Below the pieces are notes generated by a model. It worked only from the letters and a program-made list of their open reading frames with translations. It was not told the DNA's origin and did not search any database. Below, in pieces: positions 9,231-16,066 of a DNA stretch of 64,000 bases; the first letter of the stretch is position 1; each line of letters starts with the position of its first letter. A program made the translations under genes and the position numbers. The DNA is from Nonomuraea coxensis DSM 45129 (GTDB lineage: Bacteria > Actinomycetota > Actinomycetes > Streptosporangiales > Streptosporangiaceae): NCBI RefSeq assembly GCF_019397265.1, contig NZ_CP068985.1:8241001-8305000 (forward strand), read 5' to 3'.

Positions 9231-11174
9231 TCAACCTCGCCAGTGGTTGACGATCGCTGCGATCTCCTCGTCAGAGATCGCAGCGAGTCTCACCTTGTCC
9301 GGCTCGCTGCTTCCGCCGGTTAGCAACAACGCGCTGCCCGAACCCAGCACGTCGGCTCCTATCCGGTCCAGCACATTCAAGCTCTCCTCGACCGTGTTCA
9401 TGGGAAGAGCCAGCCGGGCGGGGAAGTAGGCCTTGATCCGGCTGTTGAGCACGTTTTCGACTGGCTCGGCCGCTCGGGCGATGACATGGAACCCGACCGC
9501 GCGTCCTTCCCTTGTCAGCTCCCTGACCGCTTCACCGTCATCGACCTCGGCCAACTCGTCGATGACCACGACCACATCGGGATGCGCCATGGTGGCGTCG
9601 CCGAGTGCACCGATGGGGGCCGGAAACCTACCCTCGCGAACTTCTCGGTTGAACTCCTCGGTGGTGCGGCAATGCCTAGACGTCAAATCGGCGTAGCGGC
9701 AGTCGATTTCGGCCAAAGCCCAAGCGAGCGGGTTTCCTTGAGCCTGATCGACAACATGGGGGAGCTGGATAAAGGGACTCCTTCGTCCGATCATGACCAT
9801 GCGAAGGTGCTTCGGTTGATGTCGCATCGCGAACGAGGCGGTGATGGTCCGAAGCGGATCGAATGGTCCTCCGCTTCCGCCGATCAGGACATGTGCTGTC
9901 TTATCGAAGTTGAGGAAGACGGGCGCCCCGTCCTCGCTGTGACCGAGACCTGCAAGCAGTGACCTGCCTTCGGGAGCTTCACGAAGGATGTCGCCCAGAC
10001 TGAGTAGGTCGGGGGCACGGTGAGGAACTTCGACGCCGACAGCGGCCGCATCGGGCAAGGGGGAAGTCGATCGCCGCATGGGCGCCAATCGGATGGCACT
10101 GTTGTTCGTGGCCTTGACGAATTCAGCGGCCAAGCCGAGGATCTCGGCCTCGGATGTGGTTGGGCCGAGCCTTACCTCGAACCGGGTCAGTTCGGGAGTG
10201 CGGACGTATCCGGCGACCTTTGCATCGACTCGGGCTTCGTGCAGAACGGCACCGATGGCCTTGGCCATGGCGTCATCAATGTCAGTATGTTTGCGCCCCG
10301 ACGTGCCGGCCTTCAAGAGCCGGTCGGACGGAAGTTGGTCGGTTCCACTGCCACCGCTGCTGTGAGCAGGCAGACGCATGGCACGCAGTCTGTCAGCCAC
10401 CTCGGCGGCCGACTGTGGACGTTCTTCCGGCTTCTTGGCCAGGAGTTGCAGGATCAGCTCCTCCAACGGCGACGGTATGTCACTTCGGACGCTGGAAGGA
10501 GGTGTCGGGCTCTTGGTGGCGTGCTGGAAGAGAAGATGCCAGGTGTTGCCGTGGAAGGGCCGATCACCGGTGGCCATCTCATAGAGCACGCACCCTAATG
10601 AATAGAGGTCGCTGCGCTCATCCGGTGCGCCGTCGCTCTGCTCGGGCGCCGCATAAGCGGGGGTGCCCACTTGCATGGTGGCGTGGCCCGCGTCGACGAC
10701 CCTGGCGATGCCGAAATCGCAGATCTTGGGTCGGTCGCGAGGAAGGAGCATGATGTTGGCCGGCTTGACGTCACGATGGATGACCTTCTTGGCGTGTGCG
10801 GCGGCGAGAGCTTCACTCAGACGGGCACCAATATTGACCACGCGATCGATCGGAAGGCCGTTCCGGGACTTGGACATGACCTTCGCCAGATCGGTCCCCT
10901 CAAGCAGCTCCATCACGAAGAACAACCTTCCGTTGTCCTCATCGGCGTCATGGACCACGACAATGCCCGGGTGTTGGAGCCGGCCGCAGAGCCTGGCTTC
11001 GGCGCGGAAACGATCGAGTCTCCGCTGGTCGAGATCCACATGATGAGGGAAGACCTTTACGGCGATCTCTCGGTCCAGGCGCTGATCGTATGCCCTCCAT
11101 ACCACGCCCATGGCGCCACGGCCGAGTTCGCTGTCCAGCCGGTAGCGGCCGGACAGGATGATCTCCTCGCTCAC
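9231..11174 (-). CDS. Ser/Thr protein kinase fused to an FtsK/SpoIIIE-like domain
   Basis: A 647-aa soluble protein with no PASTA repeats and no membrane segment. Residues 10-265 form a complete Hanks kinase: glycine loop GRGAMG (18-23), Lys40 in AVKVF, HRD 133-135, DFG 153-155 and APE 176-178. After a short linker, residues 322-645 follow the FtsK motor pattern: TPELTRFEVRLGP like the FtsK alpha region, VGVEVP, then VLIGG, a Walker B strand VVVVIDELAE (D539, E540), and a C-terminal block ending SDEEIAAIV. The P-loop position reads GGSGGPFDPLR instead of GxxGxGKS, so ATP hydrolysis by this half is doubtful. Start GTG 11174 has GGGGGTGAT upstream. The 3' end overlaps the convergent helicase gene by 20 bp; the promoter region is shared with vsr. 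Confidence 0.85.
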   Translation of the reverse strand: MSEEIILSGRYRLDSELGRGAMGVVWRAYDQRLDREIAVKVFPHHVDLDQRRLDRFRAEARLCGRLQHPGIVVVHDADEDNGRLFFVMELLEGTDLAKVMSKSRNGLPIDRVVNIGARLSEALAAAHAKKVIHRDVKPANIMLLPRDRPKICDFGIARVVDAGHATMQVGTPAYAAPEQSDGAPDERSDLYSLGCVLYEMATGDRPFHGNTWHLLFQHATKSPTPPSSVRSDIPSPLEELILQLLAKKPEERPQSAAEVADRLRAMRLPAHSSGGSGTDQLPSDRLLKAGTSGRKHTDIDDAMAKAIGAVLHEARVDAKVAGYVRTPELTRFEVRLGPTTSEAEILGLAAEFVKATNNSAIRLAPMRRSTSPLPDAAAVGVEVPHRAPDLLSLGDILREAPEGRSLLAGLGHSEDGAPVFLNFDKTAHVLIGGSGGPFDPLRTITASFAMRHQPKHLRMVMIGRRSPFIQLPHVVDQAQGNPLAWALAEIDCRYADLTSRHCRTTEEFNREVREGRFPAPIGALGDATMAHPDVVVVIDELAEVDDGEAVRELTREGRAVGFHVIARAAEPVENVLNSRIKAYFPARLALPMNTVEESLNVLDRIGADVLGSGSALLLTGGSSEPDKVRLAAISDEEIAAIVNHWRG

Positions 11175-11286
11175 ACCATCACCCCCGCCACTCGGTCCGC
11201 AGCCGCATCATGGTGATGCCTTACCACGAGGACAAGATGTTCCAAAACCGGAGAACGTAACCAAGGCCACGAGGATCTCGTACGGT

Positions 11287-11736
11287 ATGGCCATGGGAGT
11301 GGAGAGGCCGACCCGCGCCTCCAGCGAGGGTGTCCGGAAGAGCATGCAGTCCAACCGTGGCAAGGGCACCCGGCCCGAGCTCGCTCTGAGGCGTGCCGTT
11401 CACGCCCTGGGCCTTCGCTACCGTGTCTCCATTCGTCCTCTTCCCTCTGTACGACGCACTGCCGACCTCGTCTTCACCAAGGCCAAAGTGGCCGTCTTCA
11501 TGGATGGGTGCTTCTGGCACGGCTGCCCCGACCACCACACAAAGTCCGCCACCAATGCGGAGTACTGGGCAGAGAAGGTTCGCAGGAACAGGGAACGCGA
11601 CGCCGAGACGGACCGGCTTCTCCAAGAAGCGGGGTGGACGGTGATCCGCGTCTGGGAGCATGAGGAAGCTACCCTATCTGCGGAAATGGTTGCGGAGGCT
11701 GTCCGAGCGGCTCAGCGTTCACGGGACGCAGTTTGA
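11287..11736 (+). CDS. vsr: Very short patch repair (Vsr) endonuclease
   Basis: A 149-aa protein, the normal Vsr length. Vsr nicks DNA 5' of T in T:G mismatches made by deamination of 5-methylcytosine; relatives also occur inside defence islands. Diagnostic residues are the N-terminal MQSNRGKGTRPELALR helix, the metal-binding D60 in RTADLVF, the block VFMDGCFWHGCPDHH (70-84) and the downstream YWAEKVRRNRERD segment. Start ATG 11287 is used (GAGGAT upstream); ATG 11293 is also possible. It diverges from the kinase-FtsK gene across 112 bp. No cytosine methylase lies in the window, so its usual partner would have to be upstream or elsewhere. Confidence 0.9.
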   Translation: MAMGVERPTRASSEGVRKSMQSNRGKGTRPELALRRAVHALGLRYRVSIRPLPSVRRTADLVFTKAKVAVFMDGCFWHGCPDHHTKSATNAEYWAEKVRRNRERDAETDRLLQEAGWTVIRVWEHEEATLSAEMVAEAVRAAQRSRDAV

Positions 11737-11839
11737 CAAACCGCACCCGTCAAATAGATTTTGACAAGAATTATCGGCAGTCCCTCTATGTACTACTCCC
11801 GGACATCTCTTCAAAGCACACTGAGCCTCTCCGCGTAAC

Positions 11840-11861
11840 GGATCACAGCGTTCTGTGATCC
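11840..11861. repeat. Inverted repeat at the end of an IS remnant
   Basis: Perfect 9-bp arms (ggatcacag and ctgtgatcc) are separated by cgtt. It lies at the 3' edge of the IS5-type remnant and could be a terminator or part of the old element end. It also lies about 100 bp downstream of vsr and could terminate that gene. Confidence 0.6.
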
Positions 11862-12301
11862 TCGGTCAGCTGTGGCAGCCTTAACGATTGCGCCTCTCCG
11901 CCATGGGTCGAGGGTGACGCGCCGCTAGGCAAGGCGCGCTGGTCGTCGGTTAGCCCGCCAACTTCGGGTGGCGCAAGGCGGCGGGACTGAGGTTCCCGGC
12001 GGCCTTCGACACGCGGTGCCGTGTTCGCGGCCGGGCCGTACCGGGGCGAGGGCCACAGCGGCCACCCGTCCAGGTCCGACAACACCTGGACATTGCCGCC
12101 GTGGTGCTTGCGTTCCCGCTCTACCACAGGTCGGCGCCATGTTGTCGGTGGCCAGCCGCCTGCCGTCAACGAACCAGCGCGGCGCCAAGACCGCCTGCTT
12201 GAACGGCCCCAGCTTCCAACAGGGGCTTCACGCATTCCCACACCGGCCATGGCAGGCGCACACCAATACGCAGAAGGGCTCACTCCGCCGAGAACCACCA
12301 C
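11843..12301 (-). pseudogene. Decayed IS5-type (DDE_Tnp_4) transposase remnant
   Basis: No single frame is intact, but pieces of an IS5-group transposase can be read in different minus-strand frames: FVDGRRLATDNM, KHHGGNVQVLSDLDGWPLW, VRPGREHGTAC and GLTDDQRAL, in the correct order. Several frameshifts separate them. The 5' part seems lost beyond about 12300. It marks past transposition next to the defence island. Confidence 0.6.
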
Positions 12302-12766
12302 ACGAAGGCAAAAAAGGGATATTTAGCGGATAGTCAGTTCTACTAGAACTTATGGCAACATTCCCGGCAAATAGAGATTGACATGCAAGGGCCCTGCAAC
12401 ATAACTTTGGATACGAACATCCGGGATGCGCCAACGTCGCTGGCGGTGCCCGAATCATCTTATTTGCGATACAGTTTCTTCGAGGCTGCAGCGTTGATCC
12501 GCGTGTCACCGCACGCCAACGTCTTCACGTCGCGCGAAACCGTCATCCTAGAACAAACCCCCGCTTCGCTTCGCGTGTGATGAGCAGGACGAGCTCAGCA
12601 CGCACCCGCGGTTGTACACCAGGCCGAGAAGTCGTGCGATCCATGATCCGTTCGCTGTGGCGTTACTCCGCTCACTCCTCGTCTCCTACTTTCGCAACCA
12701 GTGTTCAGCCTTAGCACGTCAACTCAAAACCTGCTACGCAATAGCGCCTGGTAGAAAGGGGTTGCA
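12302..12766. other. Gene-free stretch
   Basis: I find no convincing gene here. A 65-codon frame at 12383-12580 lacks a recognisable ribosome site and family features. The stretch is lower in G+C than its surroundings, in keeping with a decayed or acquired segment. Confidence 0.5.
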
Positions 12767-12946
12767 TTGGTCACCTTCGAGTTGAAGGTCGTTGATGACT
12801 CTTCACCTGATGTCGACGTGGAAGTCCACGTCATTCGCAGCGGCGTTCTGATGAGCATCAGTCGCATCAAGATTCACGGCAACGGGGTTCCGGAGCTCGC
12901 GTCCGACGAGTACTGGGAGTACTGGCGCGACAACCCTATGTCGTGA
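12767..12946 (+). CDS. Small acidic protein of unknown function (59 aa)
   Basis: A short gene starting with TTG 12767, preceded by AGAAAGGGG (12752-12760) at proper spacing, and ending at TGA 12944-12946. The product begins MVTFELKVVDDSSPDVDVEV and ends EYWEYWRDNPMS. It is acidic, without cysteines or membrane segments. The alternating hydrophobic pattern in the first half suggests a small beta-strand-rich fold. I do not recognise the family. It sits beside a decayed GntR module and may belong to an old integrative-element remnant. The TTG start and small size make it easy to miss. Confidence 0.55.
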   Translation: MVTFELKVVDDSSPDVDVEVHVIRSGVLMSISRIKIHGNGVPELASDEYWEYWRDNPMS

Positions 12947-13001
12947 TGGCGACAACGCCGTCACCGCTCGCATACCTCGCATGCGAGCTTCTAAAGACTA
13001 T

Positions 13002-13211
13002 CTTTCTGCGGCCCCCATGTCGTTGGTCTGGCTGACGAAGGGCCCTTACCCAGCACGGAGAGCAGGGTGCCGTCCGCGAGCAGGGCGTTCAGCGCCCGGT
13101 GCGCCGTTCCCTTCGACACGCTCAACTCGACCGCCAGTCGCGCCTCACCTGGGACAGGCATGCCGGGCCGATAGACCCCTTCGGCGATCCTGCGTCGGAT
13201 CTCATCTGTAG
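13002..13211 (-). pseudogene. Truncated, frameshifted duplicate of the GntR gene
   Basis: The minus strand reads DEIRRRIAEGVYRPGMPVPG and continues through a winged-helix DNA-binding segment nearly identical to the intact GntR at 13505-13756. The N-terminus before ADEIRRR is missing. A one-base loss inside the final GKGTFVSQ motif shifts the frame near the end. It is fused at 13211/13212 to a tail fragment of the neighbouring small gene, so it is a deletion product of a duplicated module. Confidence 0.75.
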
Positions 13212-13291
13212 CTTCGCACTTCGAGGGCCCTCCTCCTTCGGATTGCGGCGGCTACTACTAGAACGACCTGCGGGCTGAGGCGTTTGGCTGA
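13212..13291 (+). pseudogene. Tail fragment of the small GntR-associated gene
   Basis: The stretch matches the last ~25 codons of the gene ending at 14165 (FEGPPPPDCGYHWNDLRAE). It has an inserted codon, and the TGG of HWN has become TAG. With the GntR fragment before it, it shows that a whole GntR plus small-gene unit was once duplicated and then internally deleted. Confidence 0.7.
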
Positions 13292-13504
13292 CAGAGAGGG
13301 GAGCGCTCTACCTTGGGCCAAGGCCGAAGCCTGCAGGTCGGCCAGCACATCAGTTCTTCGGCCGGCTTGCACTGAGGGCGACGAATGTGCCACGGCCTTG
13401 GATCGTCACCGCCCAGCCCTCCTCCGGATCTCCACGGCAGGCCGCACGGACTCGCGAGCGATCCCGTGCTCCTGCTACAACAAGTTCTGGGAGGGCATCA
13501 AAGG

Positions 13505-13756
13505 CTAGCTTTCTGTGGCAGCCGCACTGTCAGGCTGGCTAACGAAGGTGCCTTTGCCCAGGACGGAGTACAGCGTGCCGTCTGCGAGCAAGGCGTTCAG
13601 CGCGCGGCGCGCGGTTCCCTTGGACACGCCCAACTCGACCGCCAGGCGCGGCTCGCCCGGGACGGGCATGCCGGGCCGGTAGACCCCGTCGGCGATCCTG
13701 CGTCGGATCTCGTCTGCCACCGCCTGCCAGCGGAGCTCATCGGGCTTGAAGTCCAT
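13505..13756 (-). CDS. Short GntR-family transcriptional regulator
   Basis: An 83-aa protein consisting almost only of the GntR winged helix-turn-helix (WQAVADEIRRRIADGVY near residues 10-26, GVSKGTARRALNALLADG near 43-60, ending GKGTFVSQ). It lacks an effector-binding domain, as do the small GntR proteins of actinomycete mobile elements and XRE/GntR gene pairs. Start ATG 13756. It diverges from the small gene at 13854, and the region between them carries two palindromes, so autoregulation and control of that gene are likely. Confidence 0.85.
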   Translation of the reverse strand: MDFKPDELRWQAVADEIRRRIADGVYRPGMPVPGEPRLAVELGVSKGTARRALNALLADGTLYSVLGKGTFVSQPDSAAATES

Positions 13757-13769
13757 ATAGGTAACGATA

Positions 13770-13785
13770 GGAACCTAAAGGTTCC
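13770..13785. promoter_or_regulatory. Palindromic operator candidate for the GntR regulator
   Basis: Perfect 7-bp arms (ggaacct / aggttcc) flank aa. It lies 14 bp upstream of the GntR start, in the divergent promoter region. Confidence 0.6.
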
Positions 13786-13805
13786 CTCACCTTCCTGGAG
13801 GTACC

Positions 13806-13821
13806 CCTAGGAATCTCTAGG
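13806..13821. promoter_or_regulatory. Second inverted repeat in the GntR divergent promoter
   Basis: cctag and ctagg arms are separated by gaatct, with further ctagg-like steps up to 13832. It may be a second operator for the small divergent gene. Confidence 0.4.
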
Positions 13822-13853
13822 TAGGACTAGGAAGGTTGACGTACTCTGCACTC

Positions 13854-14165
13854 ATGGCTGGAACATTCAGCAAGCGCGTGCCCCGTAGCTGCGGATCGCC
13901 ACCGGCTACCGGATTGAGTCGTATAAGGACGTTCACCGTGACCGTCGCCGGGACTGAGCGGTTCGATGGCGAAGCACCGTACACCTGGGTCGTGGAGGCA
14001 CGCGACATGGTCAGCGCGATGAATAAGGCCATGGCGTACCACGCGCTTTCGCAAGATCAACAGCTGTGTGATCTGGAGATCGACCTTCTTCGTACCTTTG
14101 AGGGCCCTCCTCCTCCGGATTGTGGCTACCACTGGAACGATCTGCGAGCTGAGGCACCTGACTGA
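13854..14165 (+). CDS. Small GntR-associated protein of unknown function
   Basis: Up to 103 aa. The conserved-looking part begins RTFTVTVAGTERFDGEAPYT, includes VEARDMVSAMNKAMAYHAL and ends FEGPPPPDCGYHWNDLRAE. Three starts are possible: ATG 13854 (used), TTG 13914, and GTG 13938, which has the best ribosome site (AAGGAC). The later starts would give about 75-84 aa. It is divergent from the GntR gene and shares its operators. A decayed copy of its tail lies at 13212-13291. The function is unknown; paired GntR/small genes are common in actinomycete integrative elements and their remnants. Confidence 0.65.
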   Translation: MAGTFSKRVPRSCGSPPATGLSRIRTFTVTVAGTERFDGEAPYTWVVEARDMVSAMNKAMAYHALSQDQQLCDLEIDLLRTFEGPPPPDCGYHWNDLRAEAPD

Positions 14166-14291
14166 TTGCTTAGCTCCGACCGCGAGATCCGAACCCACAG
14201 CTCGGTCGGTGCACTGTCGGAAGGGACACGCTGCGCGGGTCGATAGTCATGAGACCACGTCAAGGACATGAAGCCAGGAAGTAGGCCAAAC

Positions 14292-14328
14292 GGGCCCGCC
14301 TCGGCGGGGCAAGCGTCGAGGCGGGCCC
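14292..14328. terminator. Strong hairpin, probable terminator
   Basis: Perfect 12-bp GC-rich arms (gggcccgcctcg and its complement at 14317-14328) enclose a 13-base loop, followed by tt. It lies 126 bp after the small gene and just before the next ribosome site, so it would end transcription of the upstream gene. Confidence 0.7.
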
Positions 14329-14354
14329 TTGATCGGACACAGGAGGTCCGACCC

Positions 14355-14537
14355 TTGGGCAACACAAGCACAGATCCGCGGTTCACGCCCCTGCTGGCCG
14401 CTGAGATTCGGGACGTGCTCGAAAAGCATGGCTACCGGCTGCCTGCGGATGGAGAGCACGTGCAGGGGTTGGTGCTGGCGCGGGTGGAGATCGCGGTCAA
14501 GAACCTGGCCGCGATCTTCGAGGGGAGGATCTGGTGA
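14355..14537 (+). CDS. Small protein of unknown function, first of a coupled pair
   Basis: A 60-aa protein with TTG start 14355, chosen because AGGAGGT (14341-14347) sits 7 bases upstream and the upstream frame contains the terminator hairpin. It begins MGNTSTDPRFTPLLAAEIRD and looks helical and amphipathic, with no cysteines. Its stop overlaps the start of the next gene as GTGA, so the two are translationally coupled. I do not recognise a named family. Confidence 0.65.
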   Translation: MGNTSTDPRFTPLLAAEIRDVLEKHGYRLPADGEHVQGLVLARVEIAVKNLAAIFEGRIW

Positions 14538-14824
14538 TTCGGTGGGACGAGTTCACCGACTACCACGGTCGGCACGATGAGCGGGCAAAGCCCGGGCATC
14601 TCGTTTTGAGCTGGCAGGTGCCCAGTAACCGGACGCGGCGCGTTCGCGTGGTCGCGCATACGTGTGAGTGTCGGGGCGTCGTGTACGAGCTCTGTCATGT
14701 CGCCGGGCAGGGCTTCGTACGGCGGAGCGATCGGATTGCGGGGACGGTGCTCGAAACGGCTTGGACGAGCACGACCGTCGCCCGGGACACCTTTCATCGG
14801 ATCCTGTTGGGTCAGGCACGATGA
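14534..14824 (+). CDS. Small protein of unknown function, second of a coupled pair
   Basis: A 96-aa protein with GTG start 14534 inside the stop of the preceding gene. It contains two nearby cysteines (HTCECRG) and a third in YELCHVAG, which could bind metal or form a disulfide. It is otherwise polar with no membrane segment. The gene pair looks like a small accessory unit of actinomycete genomes. The function is unknown. Confidence 0.65.
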   Translation: MIRWDEFTDYHGRHDERAKPGHLVLSWQVPSNRTRRVRVVAHTCECRGVVYELCHVAGQGFVRRSDRIAGTVLETAWTSTTVARDTFHRILLGQAR

Positions 14825-14968
14825 CGGCCAGGTAGGAGCGGTGCGGCGGGCCGTGGCGCCTCGCCGTTCGCAGAGCGCGGGGCCGGTGTCTTGTTGGTGG
14901 GGCAGGGGACGGCGATGCTGGGGGGTGCGGTGTCCGGGAAGGGTTGGATGGGGTGAGGGGTGGTGGGT

Positions 14969-15997
14969 ATGGGCTCCAAGGCGTGGTACGTCGTCGGGCT
15001 CGACAACGGGGGGAATGCCAACAACGCCACCGTTCTCGATGACGCGGGCCGGTTCCTCGTCCCTGGGATGGTCGAGTCGCCGAGCCTGGTGCGGGAGGGG
15101 CCGAAGGCGGCGCTGCGGGCGTTGGCGGAGGCTATGGAGCAGGTGCTGGAGGTCGCGAACGTCCAGCGGGCGGCCGTGGCGGGGGTGGGGCTGGACACGC
15201 CGGGGCCGGCGAGTGCGTACGGGGTCATCTCGTCCCGTGGGTCGACGAACTTCGTGCATCCGGAGTGGGCCGGGTTCGACATTCGTACGGCGCTGGAGGA
15301 TTTGCTGCAGGTGCCGGTCGTGTACAGCAATGACGCCAATGCGGCGGCGTTGTACGCCCATCACACCTACTTCGGTGCGGAGGAGGCGGGGCGGCGGTCG
15401 TCGGTGTCGGCGATTGTCGGGACGGGGCTCGGGGGCGGGGTGGTCGAGGCGGGCCAGGTCGTCCGGGGGGCGGCGGGCATGGCGGGCGAGCTTGGGCACA
15501 TTCCGCTTCCGCCGGGTGGCGTGCTGGAGGACGGGCAAGGGTTGCCGGCGTGCAACTGCGGCAACGTGTGCGATGTCGAGAGCCTGGCCTCGCTGACCGG
15601 GATCGAGAAGAACCTGCTGCCGTACTGGCTGGGGCGGTATCCGGATCATCCGCTGGCGGCCGAGCCGTTACCGGTGGCGGCCAGGGCGTTGCGCGGGTAC
15701 GCCGAGCGTGAGGATCCGCTGGCGTTGAGTGTGTTCGATCAGCAGGCCAAGGCGCTGGGGATGTTGTTCACGGTCGCGGCGAACTTCACCGATCCGCACG
15801 CGTACTTCCTGGGCGGGGGTGTCGTGGTGGCCGGGGCGCGGTTCCGGGACTGGCTGCTGGGGCGGGTGCGGGCGCATACCGCGCTGCGGGCCGAGCAGCG
15901 GGAGGCGGCGGTGTTCGCGCTGGTTCCTGATCTGGACATGGCGGGGGCGCGGGGGGCGGCGATCGCGGCGCGCGAAGTTCTGAAGCCCGCGGGTTGA
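14969..15997 (+). CDS. ROK-family protein (putative sugar kinase)
   Basis: A 342-aa actin-fold ROK protein, likely an ATP-dependent glucose or other hexose kinase. ATG 14969 is used because GAGGGG lies 8 bases upstream; GTG 14960 is an alternative. Features are the N-terminal phosphate loop VVGLDNGGN, GLDTPGP, the sugar-binding NDANAAALY, VGTGLGGG, GELGH (the ExGH motif) and the zinc motif CNCGNVCD. The usual DxGGT threonine is Asn here, and the last Cys of CxCGxxGC is not in the usual place. No DNA-binding domain is present, so it is an enzyme-type rather than repressor-type ROK. It appears monocistronic. Confidence 0.8.
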   Translation: MGSKAWYVVGLDNGGNANNATVLDDAGRFLVPGMVESPSLVREGPKAALRALAEAMEQVLEVANVQRAAVAGVGLDTPGPASAYGVISSRGSTNFVHPEWAGFDIRTALEDLLQVPVVYSNDANAAALYAHHTYFGAEEAGRRSSVSAIVGTGLGGGVVEAGQVVRGAAGMAGELGHIPLPPGGVLEDGQGLPACNCGNVCDVESLASLTGIEKNLLPYWLGRYPDHPLAAEPLPVAARALRGYAEREDPLALSVFDQQAKALGMLFTVAANFTDPHAYFLGGGVVVAGARFRDWLLGRVRAHTALRAEQREAAVFALVPDLDMAGARGAAIAAREVLKPAG

Positions 15998-16066
15998 CCT
16001 CGATATTGGTTGAGGTTGAAGACTGGCGAGGATGGTTCTTCCCGCGAAGAAAGGCGGTCGTCCTCG

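Larger units (their letters stand above)
5641..9250 (+). pseudogene. UvrD-like helicase with RelE-like N-terminus, interrupted by an ISL3 element
   Basis: This is one gene split by the insertion at 6517-8021. Joining 5641-6516 to 8030-9250, which drops the IS and one target copy, gives a continuous 698-aa frame with no other lesion. The first ~90 residues resemble the RelE/ParE toxin fold (short basic helix region, then IRIDRKYRGIVLV and a final DTHDEAY segment). The rest is a superfamily 1A helicase. It has Walker A GGPGTGKT near 262, DEAQD near 446, SDTHQRIYDN shortly after, INYRT, a TMHRMKGLEF motif and a LLFVAATRARERL motif near the end. Start ATG 5641 has AGGAGGG upstream. It lies 63 bp after drmB and is probably part of the same operon. 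As it stands only the N-terminal piece, ending in IS sequence, or a restarted C-terminal piece could be made. Confidence 0.85.

Noticed and set aside
9231..11174. PglW/BREX type 2 kinase
   Set aside because: The kinase is fused to an FtsK-like domain, is much shorter than PglW, and no PglX, PglZ or BrxC gene is present.
11760..11800. TTGACA-type promoter after vsr
   Set aside because: A -35 match is visible but there is no gene downstream except IS remains, and a -10 is unclear.
12383..12580. A 65-codon frame in the gene-free stretch
   Set aside because: No ribosome site, no family features and a repetitive amino-acid pattern.
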